From contig JAABSE010000001.1 in the NCBI GenBank assembly GCA_011390575.1, positions 50,397 through 114,396 on the forward strand: a stretch of 64,000 bases of DNA, written 5' to 3'. This DNA comes from Sphingobacteriia bacterium (GTDB taxonomy: Bacteria > Bacteroidota > Bacteroidia > Bacteroidales > UBA7960). The translations under genes and the position numbers were made by a program. Positions 9,054 through 16,734 of this stretch are shown here, one piece after another (position 1 is the stretch's first letter; every line of letters begins with the position of its first letter). The notes below the pieces were generated by a model that saw nothing but the letters and a program-made list of their open reading frames with translations, searched no databases and was not told the origin of the DNA.

Positions 9054-10397
9054 ATGGAAACCAGGAAAGAACTCAAAATATTATTGTGGATAATTGTCCT
9101 GTTTGTCGTTGCCTTTTTTCTGCCCATTGAAAGTGCACGATTCAACACGGCTGTAATAGCCACCTTTGATTTGGTAAAATGGTATGCCCGCGAGCATGTT
9201 GTATTGTGCCTGTTGCCTGCCTTTTTTATTGCCGGGGTTATTTCTGTATTTGTAAGCCAGGGCTCTGTTTTAAAATACTTTGGGGCCAATGCCAAAAAGT
9301 GGCTGGCTTATAGTGTTGCTGCCGTTTCGGGTACGATTCTGGCCGTTTGCAGTTGTACTATTTTACCTCTGTTCTCCAGCATTCATAAGCGTGGAGCAGG
9401 TTTGGGCCCTGCCGTTGCATTTTTATATTCCGGCCCGGCTATCAATATATTAGCCATTATTCTTACGGCACGCATCCTTGGATTTGAAATGGGAGTAGCC
9501 CGTATCATTGGGGCTGTTTCATTCAGTATTATCATAGGTTTGGTCATGTCGTTGATATACCGCAAAGAAGAAAAAGCCAAAAGAGAAGAGCAGATGAATA
9601 TTCAACTGCCTCCCGAAAAGAGACCCATCTGGCAGACTTCTTTCCACTTTTTCACCCTGGTATTGATCCTGGTTTTTGCCAACTGGGGCAGCCCTTCCGG
9701 TGATGATACATCCAGTGCATGGTATTATATCTGGGCTTACAAATGGTATATTACGGGGTTTTTCTCCTTATTGCTTGCATATTCATTGATTTTTATCCTG
9801 AAGATAAAATGGCAATGGGTGCTGGGCGCTGTTGTTGCCACGGCTATTTCTGCTTTGCTGGCAACCCATTTTATTTCAGACCCCAAACTTGCTCCCATAA
9901 TCCCTATGTTGGTTGGAATAGGGGCTTTGAGCATCATTACCCTGTATGATAAGCGAGACGAAGAAAACCGGGAGTGGACTATCTCTGCCTGGGGATTTAC
10001 AAAGCAGATTATGCCTTTACTGGCTGTGGGTGTAGTAACGGCAGGCTTTCTTCTGGGTTCTACCCACGACAATGTAGCTATTCCCGGCATCATTCCCAAT
10101 GAATGGATTGCATGGCTGGTAGGAGGCAATTCTGTGTTTGCTAACTTCTTTGCTTCCATCGTAGGTGCTTTTATGTATTTTGCCACCCTGACCGAGGTGC
10201 CGATTCTGCAAGGTTTGATAGCTTCCGGTATGGGCAAAGGTCCTGCTCTGGCATTGCTTCTTGCAGGTCCGTCTCTTTCGCTTCCCAACATGCTGGTAAT
10301 ACGCGGAGTAATGGGAACACAGAAAACACTGGTATATATATCATTGGTGGTTATTATGGCTACCATTTCGGGCATGATTTACGGTAGTTTCTTTTAA
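9054..10397 (+). CDS. ArsP-type permease (full length)
   Basis: The 447-residue membrane protein belongs to the permease family that contains ArsP (formerly DUF318). It has two related halves, the first with the cysteine motif SGTILAVCSCTILPLF and SGPAINILAI. The second carries TEVPILQGLIASGMGKGPAL and GPSLSLPNM. ArsP members export methylarsenite and other trivalent organoarsenicals; relatives handle other thiophilic metals. Its own operator at 9020 and the arsR operon just upstream support a metalloid role. Start 9054 is the only ATG close to the operator. The exact substrate is inferred. Confidence 0.82.
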   Translation: METRKELKILLWIIVLFVVAFFLPIESARFNTAVIATFDLVKWYAREHVVLCLLPAFFIAGVISVFVSQGSVLKYFGANAKKWLAYSVAAVSGTILAVCSCTILPLFSSIHKRGAGLGPAVAFLYSGPAINILAIILTARILGFEMGVARIIGAVSFSIIIGLVMSLIYRKEEKAKREEQMNIQLPPEKRPIWQTSFHFFTLVLILVFANWGSPSGDDTSSAWYYIWAYKWYITGFFSLLLAYSLIFILKIKWQWVLGAVVATAISALLATHFISDPKLAPIIPMLVGIGALSIITLYDKRDEENREWTISAWGFTKQIMPLLAVGVVTAGFLLGSTHDNVAIPGIIPNEWIAWLVGGNSVFANFFASIVGAFMYFATLTEVPILQGLIASGMGKGPALALLLAGPSLSLPNMLVIRGVMGTQKTLVYISLVVIMATISGMIYGSFF

Positions 10398-10504
10398 ACC
10401 AAAAGTACACTCCGAAAAATACAATCCCCCCCGTCCTACACGTGCGGGAAGTTTGCAACTAACTGAAATTGAAATAAGTATGATGATTTCATTTTGATTA
10501 ATAT

Positions 10505-10534
10505 CCGGAAAATGACTTTTCAGAGTGGACTCAG
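10505..10534. promoter_or_regulatory. 30-bp element shared with 16301-16330
   Basis: Counted by hand, this stretch matches 16301-16330 at 23 of 30 positions, including GAGTGGACT. It lies in the 214-bp gap before the second mini-thioredoxin. It could be a regulator site or an old repeat; function unknown. Confidence 0.35.
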
Positions 10535-10611
10535 CTATAATTCTAAAATATTTTTTAATACTTTCACCCTGTTGTTTGAAAAAATTCAAAAATGCATTTA
10601 AAAAATACAGT

Positions 10612-10848
10612 ATGATGGATATAAAAATTCTTGGGTCAGGATGCCCCAACTGTATCAGGCTGGAAAACCTGTGCAAAGAAGTAATTGAAGAAAACAACCT
10701 GGAGGCTACCATCGAAAAGGTTACGGATATGAACCGTTTTCCCGATTATGGAGTGATGATAACACCCGGATTGGTGGTGAATGAAAAAGTGCTGAGCCAG
10801 GGAAAGGTTCCTACAAAAACGACCCTGGTTAACTGGCTGAAAAAATAG
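10612..10848 (+). CDS. redox-active mini-thioredoxin, second copy
   Basis: A 78-residue minimal thioredoxin like the one at 7282, with KILGSGCPNCIRLENL at the N-terminus (Cys-Pro-Asn-Cys) and a conserved TPGLVVNEKV segment. Two adjacent ATGs (10612 and 10615) precede the first strand; either could be used. It lies 64 bp before the split permease genes. A small thioredoxin beside such permeases is a common pairing, so it probably serves that permease. No ArsR-type operator was found in the 214 bp upstream. Confidence 0.8.
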   Translation: MMDIKILGSGCPNCIRLENLCKEVIEENNLEATIEKVTDMNRFPDYGVMITPGLVVNEKVLSQGKVPTKTTLVNWLKK

Positions 10849-10911
10849 TTTGTCCAGCGTTGTAATTCTGGAATCGATGATTTTTAGACAGAAAACATTA
10901 AGCAGGTTGTT

Positions 10912-11391
10912 ATGATAGCAGTAGTTTTTATCGCACTGGCATTGGTACTGATTTCTTTTCTTGTTGATAGAAAGAAAACCTTGCAGGCCATCCGAAAGGG
11001 GATGTTGCAGTTTTTCCGCATACTACCAACGCTCTTATCAGTAATTATGATCATTAGTATTGTTCTGTATTTTGTTTCTGAAGAGGTGATAATAAGGTAC
11101 CTGGGTGAAGGGGCCGGATGGGAGGCTTATTTTTCTGCGGCTATCCTGGGCTCAGTTTCCCTTATTCCCGGATTTATTGCTTTTCCACTTGCAGGGATTC
11201 TTGTAAAATCAGGTGTGGCCTATACTGTGATTGCTGTCTTTATTACCACTTTGCTGATGGTTGGGTTGCTTACAATACCCATTGAAGCAAAATATTTTGG
11301 TCTGAAAACCAGTCTGCTGCGAAACGCTCTGAGCTTTCTGGGTGCTGTTGTTATAGGAATTGTTATGGTTATTATTTATACGTTTACCTGA
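10912..11391 (+). CDS. half-size ArsP-type permease, first subunit
   Basis: The 159-residue product is hydrophobic, with four or five spans, and matches one half of the permease family represented in full at 9054. The segment GSVSLIPGFIAFPLAGILVKSG corresponds to the second-half cysteine/proline region, here without cysteine (ATG 10912). It is followed after 7-19 bp by a second half-size permease, so the pair probably forms one transporter. The lack of the CxC motif suggests a substrate or mechanism different from ArsP at 9054. Confidence 0.7.
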   Translation: MIAVVFIALALVLISFLVDRKKTLQAIRKGMLQFFRILPTLLSVIMIISIVLYFVSEEVIIRYLGEGAGWEAYFSAAILGSVSLIPGFIAFPLAGILVKSGVAYTVIAVFITTLLMVGLLTIPIEAKYFGLKTSLLRNALSFLGAVVIGIVMVIIYTFT

Positions 11392-11410
11392 ATGCTCAAT
11401 GAAAGTGATA

Positions 11411-11932
11411 ATGAAAAAATACCGGTTCGATTTTCTCATAATTGTTGCCTTCTCAATTTTTACGAGTATTTCATATTTCTCGTACTATGAGCCGGGAATT
11501 TTGATTTTCAGGGAGAACTTCTGGGTTTTCTTCAAAGAAATGATGATTATTCTTCCTGCAATGTTTATTGTCATAGGACTTTTAGATGTATGGGTTCCCA
11601 AAGAACGGATTCAAAAACATATCGGAGAAGCTTCCGGAGTTAAGGGGATGCTTTGGGTAATGTTACTGGCTTTTATGCAGGCAGGGCCTTTATATGCTGC
11701 CTTCCCCATGGCTTACCTGTTGTGGAAAAAAGGATCTTCGGCCACCAATATTTTTATTTACCTGGGTGCATTTACTACTGCAAAAATTCCGATGCTTGCT
11801 TTTGAAATGGGATTCCTGGGGGTAAAGTTCTCTTTGTTGAGAATACTGATCTCCATCCCTGTTTTTATAATTATAGGATTGGTAATGGGTAGATATTTTA
11901 CCAAAAACAATTTCGTAATGCATGATTCTTGA
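11411..11932 (+). CDS. half-size ArsP-type permease, second subunit
   Basis: A 173-residue membrane protein with four or five spans, including FMQAGPLYAAFPMAYLLWKK and a TTAKIPMLAFE segment, typical of the other half of this permease family. The start at 11411 is preferred because GAAAG lies a few bases before it; an in-frame ATG at 11399 is the alternative. It follows its partner almost without gap. The 218 bp after it (11933-12150) hold no recognisable gene. Confidence 0.7.
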   Translation: MKKYRFDFLIIVAFSIFTSISYFSYYEPGILIFRENFWVFFKEMMIILPAMFIVIGLLDVWVPKERIQKHIGEASGVKGMLWVMLLAFMQAGPLYAAFPMAYLLWKKGSSATNIFIYLGAFTTAKIPMLAFEMGFLGVKFSLLRILISIPVFIIIGLVMGRYFTKNNFVMHDS

Positions 11933-12150
11933 GCAGTCCGAATGACTGCTGAAGAATACTGGTTTGCGCAGGAAATGAATTTAAAGATGAATAACAACAA
12001 TCACATAAAACATAAATGTATAATAAATACATAAAAGAAAAAGATTTCAAAGGATTGAGCTTACGAGCAGCAATTCTTATAAGTGATAGCGAATTCAAAT
12101 ATAGTTTAAGCAAGTTAATATAACCATTTATTTAAACAAATTTTATTCTA

Positions 12151-12585
12151 ATGAATATAAATGATAAACCCCAACACCAGGAATTTGAAATAGAAGGAGT
12201 AAAACATATCAGTCCTTCCGATGCCCTTGAAGCCATTCGAAAGGGTGAAGCCGTGCTGATTGATGTACGGGAAGAAGACGAAGTAAAGCTGGAATACATT
12301 CCGCTTGACAATGTATTGAATCATCCCATGTCAGTTATCCTGGAACGGTTGCCTTATATTGCCAAAGATCAGCAAATCATATTGGGTTGCCCGGGTGGAG
12401 TACGCAGCTCCAAAGTAGCGAATCTGCTCAATCTGCAGGGGTATCCTCATGTAGCCAATCTCGACGGAGGGTTTACCCTGTGGAAAACAAAAGGTTTTCC
12501 CATGAAAAGCAATGCATCTTCTGCCAGTGGGTGTGGTTGCGGATGCGGCCCGGTAAGTGGCGAACCCAATGGGGGTTGCTGTTAG
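12151..12585 (+). CDS. rhodanese with cysteine-rich tail
   Basis: The 144-residue cytoplasmic single-domain rhodanese has DVREEDEVKLEYI in the first half and the active-site loop GCPGGVRSSK, with catalytic Cys80. The last 20 residues are unusual: alternating Gly and Cys (GCGCGCG) and a terminal GGCC, giving five extra thiols that could bind a thiophilic metal. There is no signal peptide. It sits between permease and thioredoxin genes in the metalloid island. The rhodanese call is firm; the metal-binding tail is inference. Confidence 0.85.
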   Translation: MNINDKPQHQEFEIEGVKHISPSDALEAIRKGEAVLIDVREEDEVKLEYIPLDNVLNHPMSVILERLPYIAKDQQIILGCPGGVRSSKVANLLNLQGYPHVANLDGGFTLWKTKGFPMKSNASSASGCGCGCGPVSGEPNGGCC

Positions 12586-12610
12586 AACAATAGACCTCCA
12601 AGGTTAGAGA

Positions 12611-12641
12611 GACCTCCAGGGTTTTAGAAACCCTGGAGGTC
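12611..12641. terminator. strong hairpin of the ACCTCCAGGGTTT family
   Basis: A perfect 14-bp stem, GACCTCCAGGGTTT / AAACCCTGGAGGTC, closes on a 3-nt loop 25 bp after the rhodanese stop. A related word ACCTCCAAGG lies just before it. The same words form nested hairpins at 63534-63629. It may serve as a bidirectional terminator, but no T-run follows. Confidence 0.6.
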
Positions 12642-12699
12642 TTACAAGAATAGAAAAAACAAAACAATATTTTAATTCTAAAACCTTAAAACCGAGACA

Positions 12700-13149
12700 A
12701 TGAAGACAACCATTTTTTTGCAATTTTCACTGCTGTTCTTTTTGATGACATTTCTGGCAACCGGATGCAGCGGAAACAAACCTCAAAATGAAACGCAACA
12801 AGGAACTCAACAGGTTGAATTAAGCCAGAAACAGCCCGCTGCTGAGCAGGATGATGAAAAGGAGAAAATTCTGGTAACTTTTATCGAACTGGGATCAGTG
12901 CGTTGTATCCCCTGCCAGAAAATGATGCCCATTATGGAATCGGTAGAAGAGAAATACGGTGATCAGGTAGAGGTGGTTTTTCATGACGTGTGGACACCCG
13001 AAGGAAAACCGTATGGTGAAAAATATGGTATCCGCTCTATCCCTACCCAGATATTCCTGGATGAGAATGGCGAAGAGTTTTTCAGACACACGGGCTTTTT
13101 CCCGGAAGAGGAATTGGTAGCAGTACTCAAATCTAAGGGAGTAAAATAA
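12700..13149 (+). CDS. thioredoxin-fold lipoprotein
   Basis: The 149-residue product has a lipoprotein signal (FLATGC, Cys23), a Gln/Glu-rich linker, and a thioredoxin domain with Cys69-Ile-Pro-Cys72. The cis-proline region is RSIPTQIFLDENG and the helix KSKGVK ends it. It would sit on the periplasmic face of a membrane and reduce or exchange disulfides. It may take electrons from the CcdA-like protein at 8288. In context it belongs to the redox/metalloid island, but the hairpin at 12611 probably separates its transcription. Confidence 0.85.
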   Translation: MKTTIFLQFSLLFFLMTFLATGCSGNKPQNETQQGTQQVELSQKQPAAEQDDEKEKILVTFIELGSVRCIPCQKMMPIMESVEEKYGDQVEVVFHDVWTPEGKPYGEKYGIRSIPTQIFLDENGEEFFRHTGFFPEEELVAVLKSKGVK

Positions 13150-13253
13150 TCCCGTTCATAGATTCGGAATCAGGGGGTAAGTTGTTGAAGGAGAGTAGTT
13201 TTTCTGTTTTTTGATTGATAAGATTCCAAGCAATACTGTCATTATTAAATATT

Positions 13254-13600
13254 GGGGCTGAAGCCCCCTGAGCTTCTGAGCATCTCTGATCCGTCAGTTA
13301 AAACTGACGGCAATAGATAAGAGCAGTGCTGAATATTATGAACAGGATAAATTGAGCTTTCAGTTCATTGTCCTTCTTTCGAGAATGGGGCTGAAGCCCC
13401 CTGAGCTTCTGAGCATCTCTGATCCGTCAGTTAAAACTGACGGCAATAGATAAGAGCAGTGCTGAATATTATGAACAGGATAAATTGAGCTTTCAGTTCA
13501 TTGTCTTTCTTTCGAGAATGGGGCTGAAGCCCCTTAATCTTTTAAGCATCTCTTATCCGTCAGTTAAAACTGACGGCAATAGATAAGTGTAGTGTGGATT
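13254..13600. repeat. three tandem 133-bp REP-like units
   Basis: Hairpin A, GGGGCTGAAGCCCC, starts at 13254, 13387 and 13520. Hairpin B, CCGTCAGTTAAAACTGACGG, starts at 13291, 13424 and 13557. Every spacing is exactly 133 bp. Copies 1 and 2 are nearly identical; copy 3 diverges after hairpin B. CAATAGATAAG follows each hairpin B. No gene is seen in 13150-13912. Confidence 0.9.
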
Positions 13601-13734
13601 ATAATGAGCAATGGATAACAGTAGCAGAACATTTCTTGCTTCAACTCTCCAGTCATTATGTAATTGTTCAGATATTTCTTTTGCAGCACCATATCTATTG
13701 CCCTTATATTTTGGCAATTAGATTGCAGAATCTT

Positions 13735-13798
13735 GTCCGTTGCCGTAGGTTTTAACCAACGGATAAAAAGTTGGCACAACTAAGGGGGCTTTAGCCCC
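13735..13798. repeat. degenerate REP-like pair
   Basis: A diverged arm pair (CCGTTGCCGTAGGTTTTAACCAACGG region, 13737-13762) is followed by GGGGCTTTAGCCCC at 13785-13798. It closes the repeat-filled gap right before the rhodanese-like gene. A TACCTTTG box at 13827-13834 may be that gene's promoter element. Confidence 0.75.
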
Positions 13799-13912
13799 AT
13801 TTAGACATCATTCATAATTTCCTTTGTACCTTTGCAGGTATAAATGATTATTGATGCAGGCATCAGCCTGTATTTCAGACATAAGACGTTACATGGCAAA
13901 AATCTTTTTTTT

Positions 13913-14335
13913 ATGAAAGACCTTTTCAGAAACCACGGAATACAAACAAGAGGAATCTTGTCATTCACCCCACGCGAAACCCATGAACTGGTGAACCAGG
14001 GAGTTTTCCTGATAGATTTGCGCAACACTGATTTTTCCGATTATAAGGCCTTTGATGTGCCCAATGTTCTTAACTTTCCCATGGAAGGATTTGAACAGCA
14101 TTTTGAAGAACTGGATAAGGAAGGCCATTATATCCTGGCCGATTCTTCCGGATTGAAAAGTCGCGACTATGTTCAGAAAATGGTAGACAAAGGGTTTATG
14201 CACGCTGGGAGTATGAGTGGCGGTTTTGTGGAATGGGAAAGGGATGGATTGCCTGTAAAAGTGGATGTGAATGAAAGACTCACGGGTGCTTGTGCCTGCC
14301 AGTTGAAACCCAGGGAGCGGGGGAAAAGCGAATAG
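13913..14335 (+). CDS. rhodanese-like protein lacking the catalytic cysteine
   Basis: The 140-residue protein has a rhodanese fold (FLIDLRNTDFSDYKAFDVPN; SMSGGFVEWERDGLP near the end). In the active-site loop the expected Cys-x3-4-Arg is replaced by ADSSGLKSRD. It is therefore unlikely to be a sulfurtransferase and may bind or sense instead. The C-terminus has two cysteines (ACACQLK). Start 13913 follows an A/T run and removes an unlikely N-terminal extension beginning at 13844. It is the last gene of the redox island, directly after the REP-like repeats. Confidence 0.72.
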   Translation: MKDLFRNHGIQTRGILSFTPRETHELVNQGVFLIDLRNTDFSDYKAFDVPNVLNFPMEGFEQHFEELDKEGHYILADSSGLKSRDYVQKMVDKGFMHAGSMSGGFVEWERDGLPVKVDVNERLTGACACQLKPRERGKSE

Positions 14336-14549
14336 GGAATGTAAAATTGCAGTCAGATACCCGGATAACTACTTCAGTTTTTTGGAAAGATGGTTTTATC
14401 TGAACACCTAATGGGCTGACAGACAGATAATAAGTAGTTTCCTTAAAATAAAATTACCGAAATTTTGCTTTTTTACAACAAAAAGTCATAACTTTCCAAG
14501 CATTTATGTCGAAACCCGTAAGGCATAAGTTTTAAAAATCAGTTGATTC

Positions 14550-15134
14550 ATGCAATCTAGTCCCGAAGTAAAAGTGAAGCTTTACATCAAGTATATGGTT
14601 AGCCTTCGGTGCAAGCTGTTGGTGGAGGAAGAACTCAGGAGATCAGGAATCAGGAATTCGCTGATCGATCTGGGAGTGGTAACATTGCAGGAAGAAATAA
14701 CTCCGGAACAGCACGAACAACTCAAGACAAATCTTTTAAAGTCGGGACTGGAACTGCTTGATGATAAAAAAAGCATTCTGATTGAAAGAATAAAGAATGT
14801 GGTCATTGAAATGATTCATTATTCTGAGGAACTCCCCAAAGTAAATTACTCAGACTACATCAGCGAAAAACTAGGATACGATTATACCTACCTTTCGAAT
14901 ATATTTTCTGAGGAAAAAGGCATTACCATTCAGCAGTATATCATCAACAATAAAATTGAAAGAGTAAAGGAACTTTTGTTGTATGACGAGCTTAACCTTA
15001 CCGAAATTTCTTACCGGCTTCATTATAGCAGTGTTGCCCATCTCTCCAATCAATTCAAGAAAATTACAGGGATATCTCCTTCCTATTTCAAGAAATTGAA
15101 GCTGAAGCGCAGGGGAAATCTTGAAAACCTGTGA
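14550..15134 (+). CDS. AraC-family regulator with heavy-metal-associated-like N-terminus
   Basis: A 194-residue protein whose last 100 residues form an AraC DNA-binding domain with two helix-turn-helices (YTYLSNIFSEEKGITIQQYI; EISYRLHYSSVAHLSNQFKK). The N-terminal 80 residues (YIKYMVSLRCKLLVEEELRR) resemble the short metal-associated-like domain found in a Bacteroidota branch of AraC proteins, with a single Cys left. It directly precedes the first site of the three-part promoter motif at 15130. It is thus a candidate, not a proven, regulator of that motif. Confidence 0.8.
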   Translation: MQSSPEVKVKLYIKYMVSLRCKLLVEEELRRSGIRNSLIDLGVVTLQEEITPEQHEQLKTNLLKSGLELLDDKKSILIERIKNVVIEMIHYSEELPKVNYSDYISEKLGYDYTYLSNIFSEEKGITIQQYIINNKIERVKELLLYDELNLTEISYRLHYSSVAHLSNQFKKITGISPSYFKKLKLKRRGNLENL

Positions 15135-15194
15135 TTTATGTAAGACTTTACATTCAGGGTGTAACACAAAAACTTCAGGTGAATACTAATTTTA
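15130..15194 (+). promoter_or_regulatory. three-part stress promoter motif, site 1
   Basis: TGTGA 15130-15134, GTAAG 15140-15144, GTAAC 15161-15165 (+21), TAATTTTA 15187-15194 (+47). It lies 62 bp before the gene at 15257. Confidence 0.7.
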
Positions 15195-15256
15195 TAGGGT
15201 AAAACTATTTACACCTGATTGCGCCAGATGCGTGAATCCTGAAAACATTTATCACC

Positions 15257-15664
15257 ATGAAAAGTCTTGTAACCTTGTTTGCTGTAGCAGTCTTGCTATT
15301 TGCTTCGAATCCAGCCAACCTGAAGGCAGAAACCACGATTGATCCTGCTTCGGCAGAAGCTGCAAAATCTGAACTTTTACTCATTACATCAGCAGAGACC
15401 AGCCAGTCTGTACTTTCTATTCCGGAAGGTGAACTGGCAATGGTAAGTTCTGCTGAAGCAGCTGAAACCGCCCATGCTAATGCACTACTCGATAGATTGA
15501 ATGAAATAAACGAAATGGATATGTCTTCCATGAGTTCATCAGAAAAGAATGATCTGAAGAAAGAGGTTCGTGCGATACAAAAAGAACAAAAACAGTCAGG
15601 GGGTATTTATATATCTGTTGGCGCAGCTATTCTTATTGTATTGCTTCTTATTCTATTGCTTTAA
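15257..15664 (+). CDS. secreted protein with C-terminal membrane anchor, unknown function
   Basis: Not recognised as a named family. The 135-residue product has an N-terminal signal (MKSLVTLFAVAVLLFASNPANLKA) and an Ala/Ser/Glu-rich middle. A charged helical stretch (DRLNEINEMDMSSMSSSEKNDL) follows, and the C-terminus is a very hydrophobic anchor (VGAAILIVLLLILLL). It would thus span or tether to a membrane with an exposed middle region. It carries the stress-type promoter motif and is followed after 10 bp by another small membrane protein, so the two are probably co-transcribed. Confidence 0.75.
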   Translation: MKSLVTLFAVAVLLFASNPANLKAETTIDPASAEAAKSELLLITSAETSQSVLSIPEGELAMVSSAEAAETAHANALLDRLNEINEMDMSSMSSSEKNDLKKEVRAIQKEQKQSGGIYISVGAAILIVLLLILLL

Positions 15665-15674
15665 TCTTTAAAAA

Positions 15675-15890
15675 ATGAAGACAACAGGCATAGTGATACT
15701 GGTGATAGGTATCCTTATTACCATCTTTACCGGATTTCAGTTTGTTACCCGGGAAAAAGTAGTGGATATTGGCGAAATACAGATCTCCCGCGACAAAGAA
15801 CATAGTCTTGCCTGGTCTCCGTTTATCGGGGTTGCAGTGATGGCATTGGGCGGAGGTATTCTCTTGTTTGGGGCAAAGAAAAAGCCCTGA
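15675..15890 (+). CDS. small two-span membrane protein
   Basis: A 71-residue protein with two hydrophobic helices: TGIVILVIGILITIFTGFQF, and FIGVAVMALGGGILLFG. A short exposed loop (TREKVVDIGEIQISRDKEHS) separates them, and the C-terminus is basic. No enzymatic motif is seen. It follows the gene at 15257 after 10 bp and probably shares its promoter; a stress-related envelope role is suggested by context only. Confidence 0.75.
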   Translation: MKTTGIVILVIGILITIFTGFQFVTREKVVDIGEIQISRDKEHSLAWSPFIGVAVMALGGGILLFGAKKKP

Positions 15891-16031
15891 GAATGATTTA
15901 TACAAATCAACTACTATCTGGTAAAAACAGTTCCTTCTCAGCTTAACTATTATGGCTGCACTGCAGCTTTTTATTGCATAAACTAAGTTATTGACAAAAC
16001 GTATTTATTTAACAATTTAAAAATTAAAATC

Positions 16032-16184
16032 ATGGGAAATTTACTTTATATCATTGCCGTAATATTGCTAATTGCTTGGGCCATTGGATTTATAGGCTAT
16101 AGCGCAGGTGGGATTATACATATTCTGTTGGTTATTGCAGTTATTGCTGTAATTTTCAGACTCATTTCCGGACGGAAAGTCTAA
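16032..16184 (+). CDS. lmo0937-family small membrane protein
   Basis: A 50-residue hydrophobic protein (MGNLLYIIAVILLIAWAIG at the start, SGRKV at the end) with two spans. This pattern fits the lmo0937/DUF5670 family of tiny membrane proteins common in Bacteroidota and often stress-induced. The ATG at 16032 is the only start for the frame. It stands alone between the small membrane proteins upstream and the YtxH operon downstream. Confidence 0.78.
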   Translation: MGNLLYIIAVILLIAWAIGFIGYSAGGIIHILLVIAVIAVIFRLISGRKV

Positions 16185-16300
16185 CACTTGTAATTTATGA
16201 GTCCACTCAATAAAAACAATTACCCAGGAATGGCAGTAGTTTACGCGAGCTCAATTGTCATATAACCAGTTATTTAAGAGTTGTAAAATTAACTTGAATT

Positions 16301-16330
16301 CCCGAAAATTCGTTTTGGGAGTGGACTAAG
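16301..16330. promoter_or_regulatory. 30-bp element shared with 10505-10534
   Basis: It matches the stretch at 10505 at 23 of 30 positions. Its GAGTGGACT (16319-16327) is also the inverse of AGTCCACTC at 16200-16208, framing a 110-bp segment before the YtxH gene. Function unknown. Confidence 0.35.
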
Positions 16331-16386
16331 TTATTGATTGGAATTACCTTCCATCAAAAAATTATACATAACGGGCATGATCCGTT

Positions 16387-16425
16387 AAACCCAATCATGG
16401 ATAAAACTCATTATGCGGGTTTTTT
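16387..16425 (+). terminator. hairpin with T-run before the YtxH gene
   Basis: AAACCC (16387-16392) pairs with GGGTTT (16417-16422) and continues into a T-run. AACGG/CCGTT forms a smaller hairpin just upstream (16370-16386). It lies within the leader of the next gene, so it may be an attenuator or the end of a short upstream transcript. Confidence 0.45.
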
Positions 16426-16452
16426 CCTTTCTTAAATTAAATTTATCTATAA

Positions 16453-16731
16453 ATGAAAACAGGAAAAGGATTATTAGGCGTACTGATAGGTGCCACTGCC
16501 GGAGCATTGTTGGGCATGCTGTTCGCTCCTCAAAAAGGTGCCGATGCCCGCAGAAAAATTGAACAAATGAGCAAGGAATACTCAGATACCATCAAAGTGA
16601 AATACGACAAAACCCTTGACGATATAACGGAAAAATTCAGAATGACAAAAGACAAGGTTTCTGATCTTGCCCGTCATGTCAAAACCAGAGAAGAAAAATT
16701 AAAAAAAGGCAACGGGGTCAATATTGGTTAA
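16453..16731 (+). CDS. YtxH-domain protein
   Basis: The 92-residue protein starts with a glycine-rich membrane helix (GLLGVLIGATAGALLGMLFAPQKG) followed by a charged coiled-coil-like stretch to the end, the pattern of YtxH (general stress) proteins. It is anchored in the inner membrane with a cytoplasmic tail. It starts a tight group of three (gaps of 3 and 6 bp) with a holin-like membrane protein and an unrecognised protein, an arrangement common in Bacteroidota. Confidence 0.85.
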   Translation: MKTGKGLLGVLIGATAGALLGMLFAPQKGADARRKIEQMSKEYSDTIKVKYDKTLDDITEKFRMTKDKVSDLARHVKTREEKLKKGNGVNIG

Positions 16732-16734
16732 GTT

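Noticed and set aside
10398..10611. Search for an ArsR operator before the second mini-thioredoxin
   Set aside because: ATTTC occurs but without a facing CGAAAT at 8 bp; no operator is supported.
13254..13600. Regular repeats that might suggest a CRISPR array
   Set aside because: Repeat and spacer are both conserved, the period is 133 bp, and no cas genes are near; these are REP-like hairpin units.
13827..13834. TACCTTTG box as a ninth motif member
   Set aside because: No GTAAC boxes lie at the required 47 and 26 bp upstream; it may be an ordinary promoter.
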